This document shows positions 53,123 to 62,636 of a stretch of DNA of 64,000 nucleotides, piece after piece. The first letter of the stretch is position 1. Every line of letters starts with the position of its first letter. Source of the DNA: Aurantiacibacter suaedae (GTDB taxonomy: Bacteria > Pseudomonadota > Alphaproteobacteria > Sphingomonadales > Sphingomonadaceae). Location of the stretch: contig NZ_SKCG01000001.1 in assembly GCF_005434915.1 (NCBI RefSeq), forward strand, positions 310,001-374,000, written 5' to 3'. A program made the translations under genes and the position numbers. Below the pieces are notes generated by a model. It ran no database searches, was not told where the DNA came from, and worked only from the letters and a program-made list of their open reading frames with translations.

Positions 53123-54382
53123 ATGCACGACCAATTCTACGGCTTCACCGCGAAGCCCTTCCAGCTGACCCCCGATCCGGATTTCTATTTCCGCAGCGCC
53201 ACGCATCGCAAGGCGCTGTCGTACCTCGGATATGGCCTCGCGCAGGGGGAGGGGTTCATCGTCATCACCGGCGAAATCGGCGCAGGCAAGTCGACGCTGG
53301 TCGCGCACACGATCCGCAGCCTCGATGCCAATCAGGTGACGGTCGCGCAGGTTGTCACCAGCCACCTCGATGGCGAGGAGATCGTCCACGTCGTCGCGCG
53401 CGCGTTCGGCCTGTCGGTGGCCGGGCATGACAAGGCCACCGCTCTGGGTGAGATCGAGGCCTTCCTGCACGATGAGGCGCGCGCTGGTCGGCGCTGCCTG
53501 CTGGTGGTGGACGAATCGCAGAATCTGTCGGTCTCGGCGCTGGAAGAGCTGCGGATGCTGTCGAACTTCCAGCTTGGCAGCCACCCGCTGCTGCAGGTGC
53601 TGCTGCTCGGCCAGCCCGAATTTCGCGCCACCTTGCGGAACGAGCCCGCGCTCGAACAGCTGCGTCAGCGCATCATCGCGGCCCATCACCTCGAACCCAT
53701 GCAGGCCGAGGAGGTGGAGCCCTATGTCCTGCACCGCCTCGAAAAGGCAGGCTGGCAGGGCAACCCGCAGTTCGCCGATGGCGTGTTCGACGAACTTTAC
53801 GAGGCCAGCGGCGGCATTCCGCGCAAGGTCAACCAGATCGTCAACCGCGTGCTGATGCTTGGTTCGCTTGACCGGATCGAGCTGATCGACGTCGAGTTGC
53901 TCGATCAGGTTCTTGCCGAAATGGCGGCAGAGCGCGCGCATCTTGCACCGGTCGATGGGGAACAGCGGAGCAGCCAGCCTGTCACGCAGCCGCAGCAGGC
54001 TCCTACTGCCGAGCGGGCCGCGCCTTCCGCAATCGACCCGCAACTGATCGACGATCTGCTGGCCGAGCGCGACGTGCGCATTGCCGAACTCGGACAAGCG
54101 CTCGACGAACTGGCGGCCAAGGCCGAGAAAGCTCCCGCGAGCGAATCCGATCAGGAAACCATCCGCGAGCAGATCGAAGAGCTGCAACATGCGGTGCTCG
54201 ATCTTTCGGGCCAGGCGGAAGAGAGTGTGAAACGGCTGCTCGCGCCTGAGATCGAGGCGATGCGGGCCGAGATGTCGAAGCTGGAAGCGCGCACTTTCGA
54301 GCAGGAACGCACCATCCGCCAGACGCTCTCGATGCTGATCGAGTGGATCGAGGCGGAGATGGATTCGAGCAAGGCCGCCTGA
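53123..54382 (+). CDS. XrtA-associated ATPase (ExeA/GspA-like)
   Basis: 419 residues. AAA+ domain: FYGFTAKPFQLTPDPDFYFR, Walker A ITGEIGAGKSTLVAH near residue 50-60, Walker B LLVVDESQNLS, then LEELRMLSNFQ and IPRKVNQIVNR. Residues ~280-419 hold a coiled-coil tail (EQIEELQHAVLDLSGQAEES). The family (TIGR03015) is a marker of XrtA exopolysaccharide loci and may drive assembly of the export machine. 20 bases after the barrel gene. Confidence 0.9.
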   Translation: MHDQFYGFTAKPFQLTPDPDFYFRSATHRKALSYLGYGLAQGEGFIVITGEIGAGKSTLVAHTIRSLDANQVTVAQVVTSHLDGEEIVHVVARAFGLSVAGHDKATALGEIEAFLHDEARAGRRCLLVVDESQNLSVSALEELRMLSNFQLGSHPLLQVLLLGQPEFRATLRNEPALEQLRQRIIAAHHLEPMQAEEVEPYVLHRLEKAGWQGNPQFADGVFDELYEASGGIPRKVNQIVNRVLMLGSLDRIELIDVELLDQVLAEMAAERAHLAPVDGEQRSSQPVTQPQQAPTAERAAPSAIDPQLIDDLLAERDVRIAELGQALDELAAKAEKAPASESDQETIREQIEELQHAVLDLSGQAEESVKRLLAPEIEAMRAEMSKLEARTFEQERTIRQTLSMLIEWIEAEMDSSKAA

Positions 54383-54418
54383 GCGGCGACCTGAACGGCG
54401 ACAAGGGGGCAGGGCAAG

Positions 54419-55318
54419 GTGAACGCGATTGCACCACATCAGGGGCGGCCCGCTCTCACAAGCGTGGTCAACGCCCTGTCGGTCGATGTCGAGGACTGGT
54501 TCCAGGTCGGCGCCTTCGAAAAAGTGATCGAGCGCGATACCTGGCCCTCGCTGGAGGACCGGGTGGAGCGCAATGTCGAGGCGATCCTTGCCATGTTCGA
54601 TGCGGCGCAGGTCAAGGCCACCTTCTTCACGCTTGGCTGGGTGGCCGAACGCCACAAGCGGCTGATCCGGCGCATCGTCGAGGAAGGCCATGAAATCGCC
54701 AGCCACGGATGGGATCACGCCCGTGTGTTCACGCTCACACGCGAACAGTTTGCGCAGGACCTTGCCCGCGCGCGCGGCGTGCTCGAAGATGCGGGCGGAA
54801 CCGCGGTAAACGGTTATCGCGCCCCGAGTTTCTCCATCGACAAGCGCAATCCGTGGGCGTTCGAGGTGTTGGCCGAGCAGGGCTATACCTATTCCTCCAG
54901 CGTGGCCCCGGTGGCGCACGATCACTATGGCTGGCCAGAGGCTCCGCGCTTTGCGTTCCGCCCATTGGCCGATGCCGATCTGATCGAGCTGCCGGTCACC
55001 ACCGCCATGCTTGGAGACAGGCGCATTGCCGCGGGCGGCGGCGGGTTTTTCCGGGTGCTGCCATATGGGTTCAGCCGCTGGGCGATCCGGCAGGTGAATG
55101 GCCGCGAGGGGCGACCGGCGATCTTCTATTTCCACCCCTGGGAGGTGGACCCCGATCAACCCCGCGTGGCCGATGCGCCGCTGCGCTCGCGCTTTCGTCA
55201 CTACACCAATCTCGGCCGGATGGCGGGCAAGCTCACCCGCGTGGTGAGCGAGTTTGCCTGGGACCGTGTGGACACGGTCGTCGCGCGAGAGGCTGCCGCG
55301 CTGGACGCGGCGACATGA
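54419..55318 (+). CDS. XrtA-system polysaccharide deacetylase
   Basis: 299 residues from GTG 54419. NodB-type polysaccharide deacetylase: NALSVDVEDWFQVGAFE with the Asp-Asp-type metal box, KATFFTLGWVAERHKRL, EIASHGWDHARVF (His pair) and YRAPSFSID. A DUF3473 tail (FYFHPWEVDPDQPR) is present. It removes N-acetyl groups from the exopolysaccharide. No signal peptide is seen, so it may act before export. The stop overlaps the FemAB start by 4 bases. Confidence 0.92.
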   Translation: MNAIAPHQGRPALTSVVNALSVDVEDWFQVGAFEKVIERDTWPSLEDRVERNVEAILAMFDAAQVKATFFTLGWVAERHKRLIRRIVEEGHEIASHGWDHARVFTLTREQFAQDLARARGVLEDAGGTAVNGYRAPSFSIDKRNPWAFEVLAEQGYTYSSSVAPVAHDHYGWPEAPRFAFRPLADADLIELPVTTAMLGDRRIAAGGGGFFRVLPYGFSRWAIRQVNGREGRPAIFYFHPWEVDPDQPRVADAPLRSRFRHYTNLGRMAGKLTRVVSEFAWDRVDTVVAREAAALDAAT

Positions 55319-56373
55319 ACGCGCCCTTCGCCGTGGCAGCAGAAACAGTGCGTCTCGCCGAGCTATCGCAGCCCGACGAACTTACCCGCATCGAGGCATT
55401 TGTGGCGCTGCACAGCGGCACTGTCTTTCATCGCCCACGGTGGCTCCACGCGGTAGAGGACGGCACCGGGCAGAGGGCGCTGGGCCTGATTGCCGAGCGT
55501 GGCGGAGACCTGACCGGCTGGATGCCGCTAACCGAATTGCACTCGCCGATCTTCGGGCGCACGCTGGCTTCGGCCGGGTTTGCCGTGGGTGGCGGCGCGC
55601 TGGCCGTGGAAGAGCGCACGGCCCAGCGGTTGATCGCGGCAGTCGAGGAACTGGCGCAGCGGCTTTCGTGCTCAAGCGTGGAACTGCGCGGTGGTCCGGC
55701 GCGGGCGGGCTGGGACTTGCTCACAGAGCGCTATTGCGGGTTCGTGATGCCGCTGGCGGACAGCGACGAAGCGCAGCTTGCCGCAATCCCGCGCAAGCAG
55801 CGCGCCGAAGTGCGCAAGAGCCTCAACGCAGAGCTGGAAGTGACTATCGGCCGCGACGAAAGCGAGCGGGCGGCGCACTATGCCGTCTATGCCGAAAGTG
55901 TGCGCAATCTGGGCACGCCGGTATTCCCACGCAGTCTGTTCGACGCCGTGCTGGATGCCATCGATGCCGATATCCTCACGGTGCGCCATCAGGGCGTGCC
56001 GGTGTCGTCGGTTATGTCGTTCTATCACGGTGACGCGGTGATGCCTTACTGGGGCGGGGGCACCTATGCCGCGCGCCGCCTGCGTAGTAACGACCGGATG
56101 TATTACGAGCTGATGTGCCATGCCCGCCACAAGGGCTGCACACATTTCGACTTCGGCCGCAGCAAGACGGGCACCGGCCCCTATGCCTACAAGAAGACCT
56201 GGGGCTTCGAACCTGAGCCGCTGACCTATGCCGAATGGACCGTGCCCGGCTGCGAGGCGCGCGATGCCGATCCGCTCAGCCCGCAGCACCAGTCGCGCAT
56301 CGCGATGTGGAAGCAGTTGCCGCTGGGCGTAGCGAACCGGCTCGGCCCCGTGATCGCGCGGGGGCTGGGGTGA
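55315..56373 (+). CDS. FemAB family XrtA/PEP-CTERM-associated protein
   Basis: 352 residues from ATG 55315 (overlapping the deacetylase stop). Twin GNAT-like FemAB fold: FHRPRWLHAVEDGTG, then KQRAEVRKSLNAELEVTIG, GGGTYAARRLRSNDRMYYEL and HFDFGRSKTGTGPYAYKKTW. Probably transfers an amino acid or acyl group to sugar or lipid acceptors. Linked to the deacetylase it may modify the freed amines. The stop abuts the glycosyltransferase start. Confidence 0.9.
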   Translation: MNAPFAVAAETVRLAELSQPDELTRIEAFVALHSGTVFHRPRWLHAVEDGTGQRALGLIAERGGDLTGWMPLTELHSPIFGRTLASAGFAVGGGALAVEERTAQRLIAAVEELAQRLSCSSVELRGGPARAGWDLLTERYCGFVMPLADSDEAQLAAIPRKQRAEVRKSLNAELEVTIGRDESERAAHYAVYAESVRNLGTPVFPRSLFDAVLDAIDADILTVRHQGVPVSSVMSFYHGDAVMPYWGGGTYAARRLRSNDRMYYELMCHARHKGCTHFDFGRSKTGTGPYAYKKTWGFEPEPLTYAEWTVPGCEARDADPLSPQHQSRIAMWKQLPLGVANRLGPVIARGLG

Positions 56374-57602
56374 TGGCGGGAGAGATTCTGTTTCTCGCGC
56401 ACCGAACGCCCTTTCCGCCCGATCGCGGCGACAAGATCCGTTCGCACAACGTGCTGAAGGCGCTGGCCGAGCTTGCTCCGGTGCATGTCGGCTGCTTGGC
56501 CGAAACCGATGCCGATATGGCCGAAGAAAAGGCCTTGGCCGGCATAGCGGCGAGCTATTGTATGCCGCGCCGGACAAAGCCGCTGCCGGTTGCCGGGGTG
56601 GAAGCGCTGTTGGCAGGCTCTCCGATCAGCCTGTCGGCCTTCGCCGACAAGAAGCTGCATCGCTGGGTCCACGAGACGCTTGCCACCCGCCCAATCGCCG
56701 CGATCTACGTCTTCTCGGGCCAGATGGGGCAATATGTGCCGCAAGGCTGGCGGGGGCGTTTGGTGGTCGATTTCGTCGATGTCGATTCGGCCAAGTTCGA
56801 GGCTTATGCTGCGAAGAGTGGTTGGCCGATGCGCTGGGTCCATACTCGCGAGGGGCGACTGCTAAGCGAGGTCGAAGCGAAGCTTGCGACGCGCGCCGAC
56901 TGCTCGCTGTTGGTCAGCGAGGAAGAGGCTGCCCTGATGCGCGCGCGATGCCCCGGCGTGCCAAATATCGGCGCGCTGCGTAACGGGATCGACTGCGCGG
57001 CCTACGATCCGGCCAAGATCCGCCCTCATCCTGAGTTGGCGAGCGCCGCCCGCCCTCATTTCGTGTTCTCGGGGCAGATGGACTATGCTCCCAATGTCGA
57101 GGCGGTCGAACGGTTTGCCCGGCAGATCATGCCTGCGATTATCGCGCGTCAGCCAAAGGCGCAGTTCCACATCGTTGGCCGTGCGCCCACGCCAGCGGTG
57201 CGCAGGCTGGCGGGTGAGCCGGGCACCAAGGTGTGGGGCGAAGTGCCCGACGTGCGCCCGTTTCTCGCTGCGGCGAGCATGGTAGTCGCGCCGCTAACCA
57301 TCGCGCGCGGGGTGCAGAACAAGGTGCTCGAAGCCATGGCCATGGCCAGGCCCGTGCTTGCCTCGCCCGAGGCGCTTGTGGGGATCGATGGCGAGCCCGG
57401 CGAACACTTCCTGCGCTGCGGGAGCGATGCCGAGTTCGTCGCCCGGGCCAGCACATTAGCTCAGGATGCCGCGCGGGCCGAGGCGATCGGAAAAGCGGCG
57501 CGCCAACTGGTGCTCGACCGCATGAGCTGGCCGGCGATGATGGCACCGCTGGCTGACATTGTCGGGCTTGGAGAGGGGGCGGCCTGTCGCGATGCGGCCT
57601 GA
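56373..57602 (+). CDS. XrtA-associated glycosyltransferase (TIGR03087-like, GT4 fold)
   Basis: 409 residues from ATG 56373 (GTG 56370 equally possible). Two Rossmann halves: ILFLAHRTPFPPDRGDKIRS at the N-terminus, and a GT4-like C-terminal half with FVFSGQMDYAPNVEAVERFA, FHIVGRAPTPAVRRLAG and APLTIARGVQNKVLEAMAM, including the nucleotide-sugar binding region. It adds sugars during exopolysaccharide assembly. It overlaps the exosortase start by 11 bases. Confidence 0.92.
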   Translation: MAGEILFLAHRTPFPPDRGDKIRSHNVLKALAELAPVHVGCLAETDADMAEEKALAGIAASYCMPRRTKPLPVAGVEALLAGSPISLSAFADKKLHRWVHETLATRPIAAIYVFSGQMGQYVPQGWRGRLVVDFVDVDSAKFEAYAAKSGWPMRWVHTREGRLLSEVEAKLATRADCSLLVSEEEAALMRARCPGVPNIGALRNGIDCAAYDPAKIRPHPELASAARPHFVFSGQMDYAPNVEAVERFARQIMPAIIARQPKAQFHIVGRAPTPAVRRLAGEPGTKVWGEVPDVRPFLAAASMVVAPLTIARGVQNKVLEAMAMARPVLASPEALVGIDGEPGEHFLRCGSDAEFVARASTLAQDAARAEAIGKAARQLVLDRMSWPAMMAPLADIVGLGEGAACRDAA

Positions 57603-59145
57603 GGTCATGTCCCCGACGCGCGCTCCGCTGACCGAGAGTATCGCGCCGCAGTGGCGGGTGCCGTTGTTGCAGCTGTCGCTTGGCTGGGCGGCGATGCTCG
57701 CGCTGTTTGCGGGCGACTGGGCAGCTATGGCGGCCCACTGGTGGAACACGTCCACCTATAACCATATCCTGCTGATCCCGGCGATCATCGCCTGGCTGGT
57801 ATGGCAGCGGCTGCCTGAACTTGCCCGCCTGACCCCGCGCGCGTGGTGGCCGGGTTTGGTGGCGCTCGGCGGGGCCTTGCTGGTCTGGTTGCTTGGCAAC
57901 ATTTCCGGGCTGGCCACCGCCAGCCAGCTCGGCGCGGTGGCGATGCTGCCCGCCAGCGTGCTGGCACTGCTCGGCCCGCGCGTTTCCTATGCGCTGCTGT
58001 TCCCGCTGTTTTACAGCGGCTTTCTCGTCCCAATTGGCGAGGAACTGGTGCCCGTGCTGCAGATGATCACGGCGGATATCACCATCGCGCTCACCCACTT
58101 ATCGGGCATTCCGGCCGAGATCGAAGGGGTGTTCATCGATACGCCGGTGGGTCTGTTCGAGGTGGCGGAGGCCTGCTCGGGTGTGAAGTTTCTCGTCGCG
58201 ATGGTGGCGCTCGGCGCGCTGATCGCCAACCAGTGCTTCCGCTCGGTCTGGCGGCGGATGGCGTTCATGGCGGCCTGCGTGATCGTGCCGATCCTCGCCA
58301 ACGGCGTGCGCGCGTGGGGCACGATCTACATCGCGCAGTTCCAGGGCATCGAATTCGCTGCCGGGTTCGACCATGTGTTCTACGGCTGGATATTCTTTGC
58401 CGTGGTGATGGCGATACTGATCGGCGCGGGCTGGCGCTTCTTCGACCGCGGCATGGACGAGCCTGCGATCTATCTCGCTGACATCGAAGGCGCGCGTTGG
58501 ATCGCGCCGCTAGAACGGTTCATTGCACCGGGCTGGGCTGTGCTTGCGGGTATCGCCGCGCTCGCCTTGACAACCACTGCATGGGCATCTGCGGCACGCG
58601 CAGTCGAAGCTCCGCTGCCGCAAGCTATCGCGCTGCCGCAGGTGGCAGGCTGGGAGCAGGTGCCGACCGAGCAGGCGTGGCCGTGGCGGCCCCATGCTCC
58701 GGGTGCTGACCGGCGTCTGTTCGGCTCCTATCGCAGCGAGAGCGGCCAGCGGGTCGACGTGTTCCTCGCCTTTTACGGCGCGCAGGAAGAGGGGCGCGAG
58801 GCCGGCGCCTATGGCGAGGGCGCGCAGCCGCCCGGCACCGAGTGGCGCTGGCTGGGTGAGGCTCATTCCATCAAGGGCGGTAAGGGCGAACAGTTGCAGG
58901 CCGTGGGTCTTCACCCAAGGCTGGCCATGACCTGGTATCGCCATGGCGACTGGACGGGCAGTAGCCGCCTTGAGCTCAAAGCGCTGACAATGCGCGACCG
59001 CCTGCTGTTCACCGCCCGCCCGACTGCGACGATGATCGTTTCGGCAGAAGGCAGCGGAGATGCGGCAGAGGCCGTTATTTCCGACTTTATCGGCGCTATC
59101 GGCCCGTCCGGCAAATGGATGGACCGGATCGTCGGGCTCGACTAG
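57592..59145 (+). CDS. xrtA: Exosortase A fused to an EpsI domain
   Basis: 517 residues from ATG 57592 (AGGGGGCGG upstream; ATG 57607 possible). The N-terminal ~300 residues are an eight-helix exosortase with catalytic Cys195 in EACSGVKF, Arg240 in NGVRAWG and His261 in GFDHVFYG. The C-terminal ~200, after a last membrane helix (AVLAGIAALALTTTAWA), are an EpsI-type periplasmic domain. Exosortases cut and anchor PEP-CTERM proteins at the inner membrane. The fusion is common in alphaproteobacterial XrtA loci. Confidence 0.94.
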   Translation: MRPEVMSPTRAPLTESIAPQWRVPLLQLSLGWAAMLALFAGDWAAMAAHWWNTSTYNHILLIPAIIAWLVWQRLPELARLTPRAWWPGLVALGGALLVWLLGNISGLATASQLGAVAMLPASVLALLGPRVSYALLFPLFYSGFLVPIGEELVPVLQMITADITIALTHLSGIPAEIEGVFIDTPVGLFEVAEACSGVKFLVAMVALGALIANQCFRSVWRRMAFMAACVIVPILANGVRAWGTIYIAQFQGIEFAAGFDHVFYGWIFFAVVMAILIGAGWRFFDRGMDEPAIYLADIEGARWIAPLERFIAPGWAVLAGIAALALTTTAWASAARAVEAPLPQAIALPQVAGWEQVPTEQAWPWRPHAPGADRRLFGSYRSESGQRVDVFLAFYGAQEEGREAGAYGEGAQPPGTEWRWLGEAHSIKGGKGEQLQAVGLHPRLAMTWYRHGDWTGSSRLELKALTMRDRLLFTARPTATMIVSAEGSGDAAEAVISDFIGAIGPSGKWMDRIVGLD

Positions 59146-59156
59146 GCGAGGCGCAC

Positions 59157-61055
59157 ATGTGCGGGATCGCTGGCATATTCCACTGTGGCACGATCAAGCC
59201 GGTGGACCCCGCTAGGGTCGAACGAATGTGCGACGTGCTTGCCCATCGCGGGCCGGACGGATCGGGCGTGTGGACCGCGCCGGGTGTTGCGCTGGGCCAT
59301 CGGCGGCTTTCGATTATCGACATCGAAGGCTCACCGCAACCGATGCTCACGCCCGATGAACGCGTGGCCATCGTCTTCAACGGCGAGATCTACAACTACC
59401 GTGAGCTGCGCCGCGATCTGATCGCGCTTGGCGAGCAGTTCCGCACCGATGGCGATACCGAGGTGATCCTCGCAGCCTGGCGGCGCTGGGGGCCGGACTG
59501 CGTGCGGCGGCTCGACGGGATGTTTGCCTTCGCGATTTACGATAACGGCGAGCGCACGCTGTTCCTTGCGCGTGACCGCTTCGGGGTGAAGCCGCTGTTT
59601 CTTGCGTATCTGGCCGATGGATCGCTGGCCTTTGCTTCAGAACTGAAAGGCCTGCTCGCGCACCCGCTGCTGCGGCGTGACGTCGATCCGCTCGCGATCG
59701 AGGACTACATGACCTGGGGCTATGTTCCCGATCACCGCTCGATCCTCAAGGGCGTGGAAAAGCTGCCCGCCGCGCATACCCTGCTGCTGCGCCACAACAG
59801 CGCGGTGCCTGAGCCGCAGCGCTATTGGGACATCTCCTTCGCCGACCGCCACAAGGGCAGTGAGCGCGATCTGGAGGCCGAACTGCTGCACCGGCTGAAG
59901 CTGGGCGTCTCCTCACGTATGGTTGCCGACGTGCCGCTGGGCGCCTTTCTCTCGGGCGGTGTCGACAGCTCGACCGTGGTGGCGATGATGGCGGAGGAGG
60001 CGCGCGAACCGGTGCGCACCTGCTCGATCGGGTTCGACGTCGCCAGCGCCGACGAAACGAGCTACGCCGAGCGCGTGGCTGAGCTGTTCGGAACCAGCCA
60101 CGCCGCCCGCACGGTCAGCGCTGACCAGTTCGATTCCATCGACGCCGTCGCCGGCATGTTCGACGAACCCTTCGCCGATGCCTCCGCGCTGCCGACCTGG
60201 CGCGTGTGCCAGCTCGCACGCGAAAGCGTGACCGTGGCGCTCTCGGGCGACGGGGCGGACGAGGCGCTCGCGGGCTATCGCCGGCAGGTGTTCCACGCGC
60301 ACGAGGAACGGGTGCGCAGCCTGATCCCGCAGGCGCTGCGCGAGAAGGCGCTCGCGCCATTAGGCGAAGCCTGGCCCAAGGCGGACTGGCTGCCACGCCC
60401 TTTGCGGTTCAAGTCGACCTTGCATTCGCTTTCGGGAACGGGGCCGCAAGGCTATGCGCGCGGGCTCTCCGTAACGCCGCCAGAAGTGCGGCTCGGCCTC
60501 TATTCCGATGCGCTCGCACGGCAGATCGGAGACTATCGCGGCGAAACGGCGCTGATCGAGCGGATGGCAAGCGCGCCCGCCCGCTCGGGCCTCGATGCGG
60601 CGCAATATGCGGACCTCACGTTCTGGCTACCCGGCGACATTCTCACGAAGGTCGACCGCACCTCGATGGCGGTGAGCCTCGAAGCGCGCGAGCCGCTGCT
60701 CGATCACCATCTGGTGGAGTTCTGCGCGCGGCTGCCCGAGGGGATGCGGGTGAAGGGCGGGCAGGGCAAATGGCTGCTGAAAAAGGCGATGGAGCGCTAT
60801 CTGCCCAAGGACATTCTCTATCGCCCCAAGCAGGGGTTTGTGACCCCGATTGCCGAGTGGTTCCGCGGACCGCTGGCAGACAAGGCGCGCGGCATTTCGC
60901 GCGGATCGGCGCTGGCTCGGACGGACTGGTTCGATAATGCGCGGCTGTCTGCCGTGGCCGAGGACCACATCGCGGGGCGGAGCGACCACGGTCGGCTCTT
61001 GTGGCAACTGGTGATGCTGGATCGCTCGCTGGCCCGCTTGGGGATCAGCGTCTAG
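59157..61055 (+). CDS. XrtA/PEP-CTERM amidotransferase (asparagine synthase-like)
   Basis: 632 residues from ATG 59157, giving MCGIAGIF with the Cys2 nucleophile of class II glutamine amidotransferases. The N-terminal glutaminase domain has LAHRGPDGSGVW and VFNGEIYNY; the C-terminal synthetase has the PP-loop LGAFLSGGVDSSTVV (near residue 265) and ALSGDGADEALAGY. Transfers ammonia from Gln to an acceptor carboxylate, presumably a uronic acid or amino acid of the polymer. Last gene of the operon; its end overlaps the convergent zapE by 4 bases. Confidence 0.92.
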   Translation: MCGIAGIFHCGTIKPVDPARVERMCDVLAHRGPDGSGVWTAPGVALGHRRLSIIDIEGSPQPMLTPDERVAIVFNGEIYNYRELRRDLIALGEQFRTDGDTEVILAAWRRWGPDCVRRLDGMFAFAIYDNGERTLFLARDRFGVKPLFLAYLADGSLAFASELKGLLAHPLLRRDVDPLAIEDYMTWGYVPDHRSILKGVEKLPAAHTLLLRHNSAVPEPQRYWDISFADRHKGSERDLEAELLHRLKLGVSSRMVADVPLGAFLSGGVDSSTVVAMMAEEAREPVRTCSIGFDVASADETSYAERVAELFGTSHAARTVSADQFDSIDAVAGMFDEPFADASALPTWRVCQLARESVTVALSGDGADEALAGYRRQVFHAHEERVRSLIPQALREKALAPLGEAWPKADWLPRPLRFKSTLHSLSGTGPQGYARGLSVTPPEVRLGLYSDALARQIGDYRGETALIERMASAPARSGLDAAQYADLTFWLPGDILTKVDRTSMAVSLEAREPLLDHHLVEFCARLPEGMRVKGGQGKWLLKKAMERYLPKDILYRPKQGFVTPIAEWFRGPLADKARGISRGSALARTDWFDNARLSAVAEDHIAGRSDHGRLLWQLVMLDRSLARLGISV

Positions 61056-62164
61056 TCACCTTCGCCGTGGCCGAGCGCCATATATTCGCTGCTCTGCATC
61101 TCGTTGAGGCGGCTCACCGTGCGTTCGAACTCGAAAGCCCCGTCGCCCGACGGATAGAGGTCATCAGGCGCGCAAGCGGCGGTGGCGAACAGCTTCACCC
61201 GGTGCTCGTAAAGCGCGTCGATCAGCGTCACGAAGCGTGCCGCCTCGTTGCGCATATGCGCCCCCATCTGCGGAATGCCGACCAGGATCACGGTGTGATA
61301 GGCCCGCGCAATGGCGAGATAATCGGGCGCGCCGCGCGCTTCGCCGCACAGCCGCTTGAAGCTGAACACCGCCACGCCCTTCAGGCTCTTGGGCACGTGC
61401 AGCGTGCGCCCGCCGCCCACATCGAGTTCGGCGCTGGGAACATGCTCGGCATCTTCGGGCGCGAAGTCGGTCAGGCGGAAGAACGCCTCGCGCACTTTCG
61501 CCGTGGCCTCGTCGCCCAGCGGGTAATGCCAGGTGTCGAGCCCGCCAATGCGCTGCATCCGGTAGTCGGTCGGCCCGTCGAGCGGGAGCACGTCCAGCTC
61601 ATCCTCGATCAGCGTGATGAACGGAACGAACAGATCGCGGTTGATGCCATCCTTGTAAAGATCGCGCGGGGGGCGGTTACTTGTCGTAACCACGGCAATT
61701 GAATGCTCGTGGATCAGCGCGGTGAACAGCCGGCTCATGATCATCGCATCGGCCGAATTGGTGACCACCATCTCGTCGAAGGCAAGCACGCGCAGCCCCT
61801 CGGCGATCTCGCGCGCGATCACCGGGATCGGGTCGCCGCTCTCGCTCTTCCGGGCATCGCGCAGGCGGGCGTGAACCTCCTGCATGAAGGCATGAAAATG
61901 TACGCGCCGCTTTTCGGGGATGGCGAGGTTTTCGTGGAACAGATCCATCAGCATGGACTTGCCGCGTCCCACGCCGCCCCACATGTAAACGCCCTGCGGC
62001 CGCACCTTCTTGCGGCCGAACAACTGACCGAGCAGACCGCCCGTCTCGTCGGCCTCAAGTTCGCGCTGGAGCCGGTCGAGCCGTTCGGCCGCGCGGCGCT
62101 GGTCGGGGTCGGGGCGGAGCTGGCCGTCGGTAACGAGCCGCTCGTAGCGTGCGAGTACGCTCAT
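61052..62164 (-). CDS. zapE: AFG1-like ATPase, cell division protein ZapE
   Basis: 370 residues. P-loop YMWGGVGRGKSMLMDLF near residues 60-75, Walker B LRVLAFDEMVV, sensor-like VVTTSNRPPRDLYKDG, and C-terminal FVTLIDALYEHRVKLFATA. Members (AFG1/ZapE) interact with FtsZ in bacteria and help protein quality control in mitochondria. It lies 10 bases after the thioesterase gene in the same direction. Confidence 0.93.
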   Translation of the reverse strand: MSVLARYERLVTDGQLRPDPDQRRAAERLDRLQRELEADETGGLLGQLFGRKKVRPQGVYMWGGVGRGKSMLMDLFHENLAIPEKRRVHFHAFMQEVHARLRDARKSESGDPIPVIAREIAEGLRVLAFDEMVVTNSADAMIMSRLFTALIHEHSIAVVTTSNRPPRDLYKDGINRDLFVPFITLIEDELDVLPLDGPTDYRMQRIGGLDTWHYPLGDEATAKVREAFFRLTDFAPEDAEHVPSAELDVGGGRTLHVPKSLKGVAVFSFKRLCGEARGAPDYLAIARAYHTVILVGIPQMGAHMRNEAARFVTLIDALYEHRVKLFATAACAPDDLYPSGDGAFEFERTVSRLNEMQSSEYMALGHGEGD

Positions 62165-62174
62165 CGCGAAGCCT

Positions 62175-62633
62175 TTATTGCGCGGAAACTTTGCGCAGGA
62201 TCGAGGACCACGAACCGAGGATTGCCCCGTCCTGCTCGACGGTGCCGCGCACGAACACCATCTTGCCCGTCTCGCGGATCACTTCGACCGTGGCGTCGAG
62301 CGGCTGACCCGGATCGGCGGCGCCCACGAAGTGATTGGTCAGCTCGATGGTGACACCGCCAGGAAAGGCGCCGTCGGTCAGTTCGGTAGCACCAGCGAAA
62401 CCGGCAATGTCGATAAGGCCAAGAATTACCCCGCCATGGACGACACCGTACTGGTTCTTGTGCCGCTCCTCGGGAATCATCCGCAGCCGGGCCACCTGCG
62501 GGCTATCCCGCCGGATCAGCAGCGTGCCGATAACGGCGCGGTTGTAATGCTCGGCCTTGCCGAAAGCCGCGTCGATCCACCCCGGATAGTCCGGATGCTC
62601 GCGCCGCGCGGGCAGTTCGTTCACATTGGCCAA
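62175..62633 (-). CDS. PaaI-family hotdog thioesterase
   Basis: 152 residues. Single hotdog domain: RHKNQYGVVHGGVILGLIDI carries the HGG motif with catalytic acidic neighbour (residues ~58-77), then GVTIELTNHFVGAADPGQPL and FVRGTVEQDG. Hydrolyses small acyl-CoA thioesters in the cytosol. It lies between sdhB (3-base gap) and zapE on the minus strand. Substrate unknown. Confidence 0.88.
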   Translation of the reverse strand: MANVNELPARREHPDYPGWIDAAFGKAEHYNRAVIGTLLIRRDSPQVARLRMIPEERHKNQYGVVHGGVILGLIDIAGFAGATELTDGAFPGGVTIELTNHFVGAADPGQPLDATVEVIRETGKMVFVRGTVEQDGAILGSWSSILRKVSAQ

Positions 62634-62636
62634 GGT

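Noticed and set aside
53117-55201. 694-residue minus-strand frame opposite the ATPase and deacetylase genes
   Set aside because: Low-complexity, His/Arg-rich translation with no domains; the plus-strand genes have clear family motifs.
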